A stretch of DNA of 7,795 nucleotides from Deltaproteobacteria bacterium. Its GTDB lineage: Bacteria; Desulfobacterota; Syntrophia; Syntrophales; UBA2210. The stretch lies in NCBI GenBank assembly GCA_016934695.1, contig JAFGSH010000092.1:1-7795 (forward strand). The letters run 5' to 3'. The position numbers and the translations under genes were made by a program. Numbering within the stretch: position 1 is the first letter of the stretch; each line of letters starts with the position of its first letter. Positions 5,265 through 7,795 of this stretch are shown here, piece after piece. Under the pieces are notes generated by a model, which worked only from the letters and a program-made list of their open reading frames with translations, was not told where the DNA came from and searched no databases.

Positions 5265-6794
5265 ATGGAGACATTTGCCCTGGCGGCGATCAGCCTGACG
5301 ATTGCGGCCTCCCTATTCATAAAAAAGACCAAGCGGCCACTCCACCTTACCTTCGCCGTTCTGTGCCTCGGCATTTTTCTCGAAAAGACGGGGGCTTTCT
5401 TCGGAGGGATCTTTCCCAACGATTTCTGGAAGACCTTCCACGCACTGGCCCTCCTGGTGATCCCCCCCCTGCTGGTCGCCTTCAGTCACATCCTCCTCGG
5501 CAACCGCAGGACGCCCTCTCAACATCCGGCGTTATACGCGGGTCTCGGAAGCGCACTCATCGCCGCCGTCTATGTTCCCTTCCTCTTTTACTGGCGGTAC
5601 GCGGCAGGTATTCTGTACCTCTACGCGGGGGCCGTTCTGGTGTATTGCCTCGGAATGCTCATCCACACGATACGCCATGTGTCCGACGGGATAGAACGGA
5701 AAAGGCTCGCGTATGTGGCCGTCGCATGCGCCGTCACGGCGCTCCTGAGCCTGACGGACATCGCTCACCTCTACCGTCCCGGCGTTCCTCCACTCTCCGA
5801 TATCGCCCTGGCGATCTTGATCTACTTCATCCTGACCATCATCACCTATCCCCGCCTCCCCGAGCTGTACGAGATCATGGTCCGGGCTGTCATCGTCTTC
5901 CTGCTGATCGTGTTCGCAACCATCATATTCTACCTTGTCCTCGCCGTCTTCGGCAGCAGGGAGGAGACCCCCCCGTTCACCCTGATATTCATGACGTCCT
6001 TTATTATCGTCATCTTCATCGACCCCGTAAAGCTGATCCTCAAGAAGGCGGGGATGCACCTCTTCCCGGAAGGGAGGGGAACCCTCGACTCCCTCTATAC
6101 GATCGATGAAGAGGTCGAGAGGGAGAAGGCCCTCCTCCTGGAGGAGATGGCAAGCACCCTCGCGCACGAGATCAGAAACCCCCTCGGGTCGATCAAGGCC
6201 GCCGCCCAGTACCTGAAATCCGACAGCGAGTCCAAGGAAAACCACGTGCTCTTCGATGTCATCACGAGCGAGATAGACCGGCTGAACAACGTGGTATCGC
6301 GTTTTCTCAACTATGCGAAACCGGGCACGATCGATCCCGATACCCGGAGTATTGCTGACATCCTGGAACGGATCATCACCCTGATGAAGGCACAGCACCT
6401 CCCCGAAGAGATCGTCGTGAAACAGAACATCCCGGGGGACCTGCCCCCGGTCTGGGTCGACGGCGAACAGATGGTCCAGGCGATCCTGAACATCGTCCTG
6501 AACGCCGTGGAGGCGATGCCCCAGGGGGGGATACTGACGATGTCGGCGGGGGTGATCGACAGGGAAAGCAGCCCCCGTATCGAAATAGTCGTCGAAGATA
6601 CGGGGGAAGGAATCGACAGGAAGTCGATGAGACGTATCTTTAAACCCTTTTACACCACCAAGGAAAAGGGGACCGGCATCGGTCTCGCCATCTCCCAGCA
6701 GATCATCAAGGCCCATGGAGGGACCATTACTGTCACCTCCTCGCCGGGGCATGGCTCTATCTTCCGCATCCAGATACCGGTGGATGAATCGTGA
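5265..6794 (+). CDS. membrane-bound sensor histidine kinase (NtrB/PilS-like core)
   Basis: Sensor kinase of 509 aa that would autophosphorylate on His and pass phosphate to the regulator encoded next to it. The N-terminal half is very hydrophobic, with about nine likely membrane segments near residues 2-19, 27-46, 60-78, 93-110, 113-135, 148-163, 178-193, 205-229 and 238-256. No periplasmic sensor domain of useful size is present, so the signal is probably perceived within or at the membrane. A short charged coil (281-297) leads to the H-box LAHEIRNPLGSIKAAA with phospho-acceptor His301. The N-box is NIVLNAVEAM (409-418, Asn413), the G1 box DTGEGI (445-450), the F-box FKPFYTT (459-465) and the G2 box GTGIGL (469-474), so the kinase looks intact. 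The H-box type is typical of kinases paired with NtrC-family regulators, agreeing with the downstream gene. There is no PAS or HAMP domain I can recognise. The ligand is unknown; the N-terminus may belong to the 7TM-type kinase sensor families. Confidence 0.93.
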   Translation: METFALAAISLTIAASLFIKKTKRPLHLTFAVLCLGIFLEKTGAFFGGIFPNDFWKTFHALALLVIPPLLVAFSHILLGNRRTPSQHPALYAGLGSALIAAVYVPFLFYWRYAAGILYLYAGAVLVYCLGMLIHTIRHVSDGIERKRLAYVAVACAVTALLSLTDIAHLYRPGVPPLSDIALAILIYFILTIITYPRLPELYEIMVRAVIVFLLIVFATIIFYLVLAVFGSREETPPFTLIFMTSFIIVIFIDPVKLILKKAGMHLFPEGRGTLDSLYTIDEEVEREKALLLEEMASTLAHEIRNPLGSIKAAAQYLKSDSESKENHVLFDVITSEIDRLNNVVSRFLNYAKPGTIDPDTRSIADILERIITLMKAQHLPEEIVVKQNIPGDLPPVWVDGEQMVQAILNIVLNAVEAMPQGGILTMSAGVIDRESSPRIEIVVEDTGEGIDRKSMRRIFKPFYTTKEKGTGIGLAISQQIIKAHGGTITVTSSPGHGSIFRIQIPVDES

Positions 6795-6797
6795 TCC

Positions 6798-6814
6798 CAA
6801 CGGCGTCTCCGTTG
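6798..6814 (+). other. short inverted repeat directly after the kinase stop codon
   Basis: A perfect 6-bp stem CAACGG / CCGTTG with a 5-nt loop begins 3 nt after the TGA at 6792-6794. No T-run follows, so it is not a standard rho-independent terminator. It could slow transcription or protect the 3' end of the kinase message before the regulator gene. Confidence 0.3.
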
Positions 6815-6848
6815 AAGGGGCATTTCCATAAAAGAGACCCCCGGGCGC

Positions 6849-6877
6849 TTGACAGGGCCCCGTGCCTGTAATAGATA
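6849..6877 (+). promoter_or_regulatory. possible sigma-70-type promoter of the response regulator gene
   Basis: A perfect -35 hexamer TTGACA (6849-6854) is followed after 17 bp by TAGATA (6872-6877), a weak -10 matching 3 of 6 consensus bases. It sits in the 134-bp space between kinase and regulator, about 50 bp before the regulator start. It would give the regulator its own transcription in addition to read-through from the kinase gene. The -10 is poor, so this may be chance. Confidence 0.35.
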
Positions 6878-6928
6878 GAGACCGGTGGAGAATCGAAAGA
6901 TCGGCGGTGTGAAATCCACGTGAACAGC

Positions 6929-7795
6929 ATGAAACCATTGGAAAAGAAGACCGTCCTGGTCGTCGATGACGAAAAGAGCATGCGGCTGGTCCTGTCCGCC
7001 ATGCTGAGAAAGGAGGGGTACGAGGTAGCGACCGCCGCCGACGGTTTCGAGGCCCTCGATCTCCTCAAGAAGAATGATATCTCCGTCGTCGTCACCGATC
7101 TGAAGATGCCGCGCCTCGGCGGCATCGGCCTCCTGAACCGGGTGATCGACAAATACCCGTCACTCCCGGTGATCATCATCACCGCCCACGGCACCATCGC
7201 CAACGCCGTCGAGGCCGTGAAGAAGGGCGCCTTCGATTACATTACCAAGCCCTTCGACCAGGAAGACCTGAAGAACGTGATCGGCAAGGCGACGAAGACA
7301 AAGTCGCTGAGCGACCATGAGGTGGTGTTCGCTTCCGGAGACGACGATCAATACGCCCTCATCGGGACCAGCAAACCGATGCTGGGGATATACGACATCA
7401 TCAAAACGGTGGCGCCGACCCCGACGACCATCCTGATCACGGGAGAGACGGGGACGGGAAAGGAGCTCATCGCCCGGGCGATCCATGAGAACAGCCCGCG
7501 GAAGGGGAATCCCTTCATCAAGATCAACTGCGCGGCCATCCCCGAAAACCTGATGGAGAGCGAGCTGTTCGGATACGAGAAGGGGGCCTTTACCGGGGCC
7601 GTCCACCGGAAGATCGGCCGATTCGAACAGGCCGGTGAAGGGACGCTCTTTCTCGACGAGATCGGCGATCTGCCGAAGGACATGCAGGCAAAGCTGCTCC
7701 GGACGATCCAGGACCGGGAATTCGAACGGGTGGGAGGGGTGCAGACCATCAAGGTCGATGTCAGGCTGATAGCCGCGACGAACAGAGACCTCCTC
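6929..7795 (+). CDS. NtrC-family sigma-54-dependent response regulator (partial, 3' end beyond window)
   Basis: Two-component response regulator that would activate sigma-54 promoters once phosphorylated by its partner kinase. The first 289 residues are present; the rest of the AAA+ domain and the expected helix-turn-helix lie outside. The receiver domain (about 6-120) has acidic residues Asp13/Asp14, phospho-acceptor Asp57 in VVVTDLKMP, Thr85 and Lys107. The AAA+ domain has Walker A GETGTGKE (172-179), the sigma-54-contacting GAFTGA loop (219-224), Walker B TLFLDE (239-244) and [10 protein letters not shown] at 279-288. No stop interrupts the frame to the window end. The start is uncertain: ATG at 6929 is preferred by receiver-domain length, but an in-frame GTG at 6920 would add three residues. 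Neither has a strong Shine-Dalgarno. The gene is 134 bp downstream of the kinase gene and on the same strand, the classic cognate arrangement. Its targets are unknown; the divergent lipid operon is a candidate only by proximity. Confidence 0.92.
   Translation, partial: MKPLEKKTVLVVDDEKSMRLVLSAMLRKEGYEVATAADGFEALDLLKKNDISVVVTDLKMPRLGGIGLLNRVIDKYPSLPVIIITAHGTIANAVEAVKKGAFDYITKPFDQEDLKNVIGKATKTKSLSDHEVVFASGDDDQYALIGTSKPMLGIYDIIKTVAPTPTTILITGETGTGKELIARAIHENSPRKGNPFIKINCAAIPENLMESELFGYEKGAFTGAVHRKIGRFEQAGEGTLFLDEIGDLPKDMQAKLLRTIQDREFERVGGVQTIKVDVRLIAATNRDLL

Noticed and set aside
5177..6109. 310-aa plus-strand ORF beginning upstream of the kinase
   Set aside because: Out of frame with the kinase, Pro/Arg-rich, with no good ribosome binding site or family resemblance.
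5532..6938. 468-aa minus-strand ORF opposite the histidine kinase
   Set aside because: Antisense to the kinase with all its H, N, G1, F and G2 boxes; highly acidic, Gly/Asp/Arg-rich shadow without motifs.
1..7795. CRISPR arrays, tRNA or rRNA genes, insertion sequences, attachment sites
   Set aside because: No repeated spacer pattern, tRNA-like folds, transposase motifs or flanking terminal repeats were seen; the window is almost fully explained by eight protein genes.

Overview
The window is GC-rich (roughly 60% by eye) and densely coding. It suggests a Gram-negative bacterium, probably an anaerobic deltaproteobacterium (Desulfobacterota, Syntrophales-like). That assignment is inferred from the type of genes: a polytopic histidine kinase paired with an NtrC-family regulator, and an acyl-CoA dehydrogenase embedded in a fatty-acid-synthase-like operon. 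No taxonomic marker gene is present.

Minus strand, positions about 4935 down to 1: one compact operon of six genes, read right to left. The order is malonyl-CoA:ACP transacylase (FabD-like), acyl-CoA dehydrogenase, a KASIII-type ketoacyl synthase, a FabA-type dehydratase, a FabG-like ketoreductase and a FabZ-type dehydratase cut off by the window edge. After a 123-nt gap behind fabD, the junctions are tight: 2 nt, 14 nt, a 4-nt ATGA overlap and an 11-nt overlap. Together the products could perform loading (malonyl transfer), condensation, keto reduction and dehydration, with FabA possibly also isomerising. The acyl-CoA dehydrogenase supplies an unexpected flavin redox step. No acyl carrier protein, elongating KAS I/II or classical enoyl-ACP reductase is visible, so this looks like a specialised type II lipid or polyketide-like pathway rather than the housekeeping fab cluster. 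Its product cannot be read from the sequence.

Positions about 4870 to 5264: a divergent intergenic region that should hold the promoters of both transcription units. No strong sigma-70 or sigma-54 promoter could be recognised.

Plus strand, 5265 to the end: a membrane-bound sensor histidine kinase with about nine hydrophobic segments, then an NtrC-type sigma-54-dependent response regulator that runs off the window. The pair is divergently adjacent to the lipid operon and could regulate it, but this is inferred from proximity only.

Points worth a second look: the composition of the operon, the acyl-CoA dehydrogenase with an enlarged middle-domain loop, loss of the tetrad asparagine in the ketoreductase (Met116), co-occurrence of FabA-type and FabZ-type dehydratases, and an altered active-site loop in the KASIII protein.
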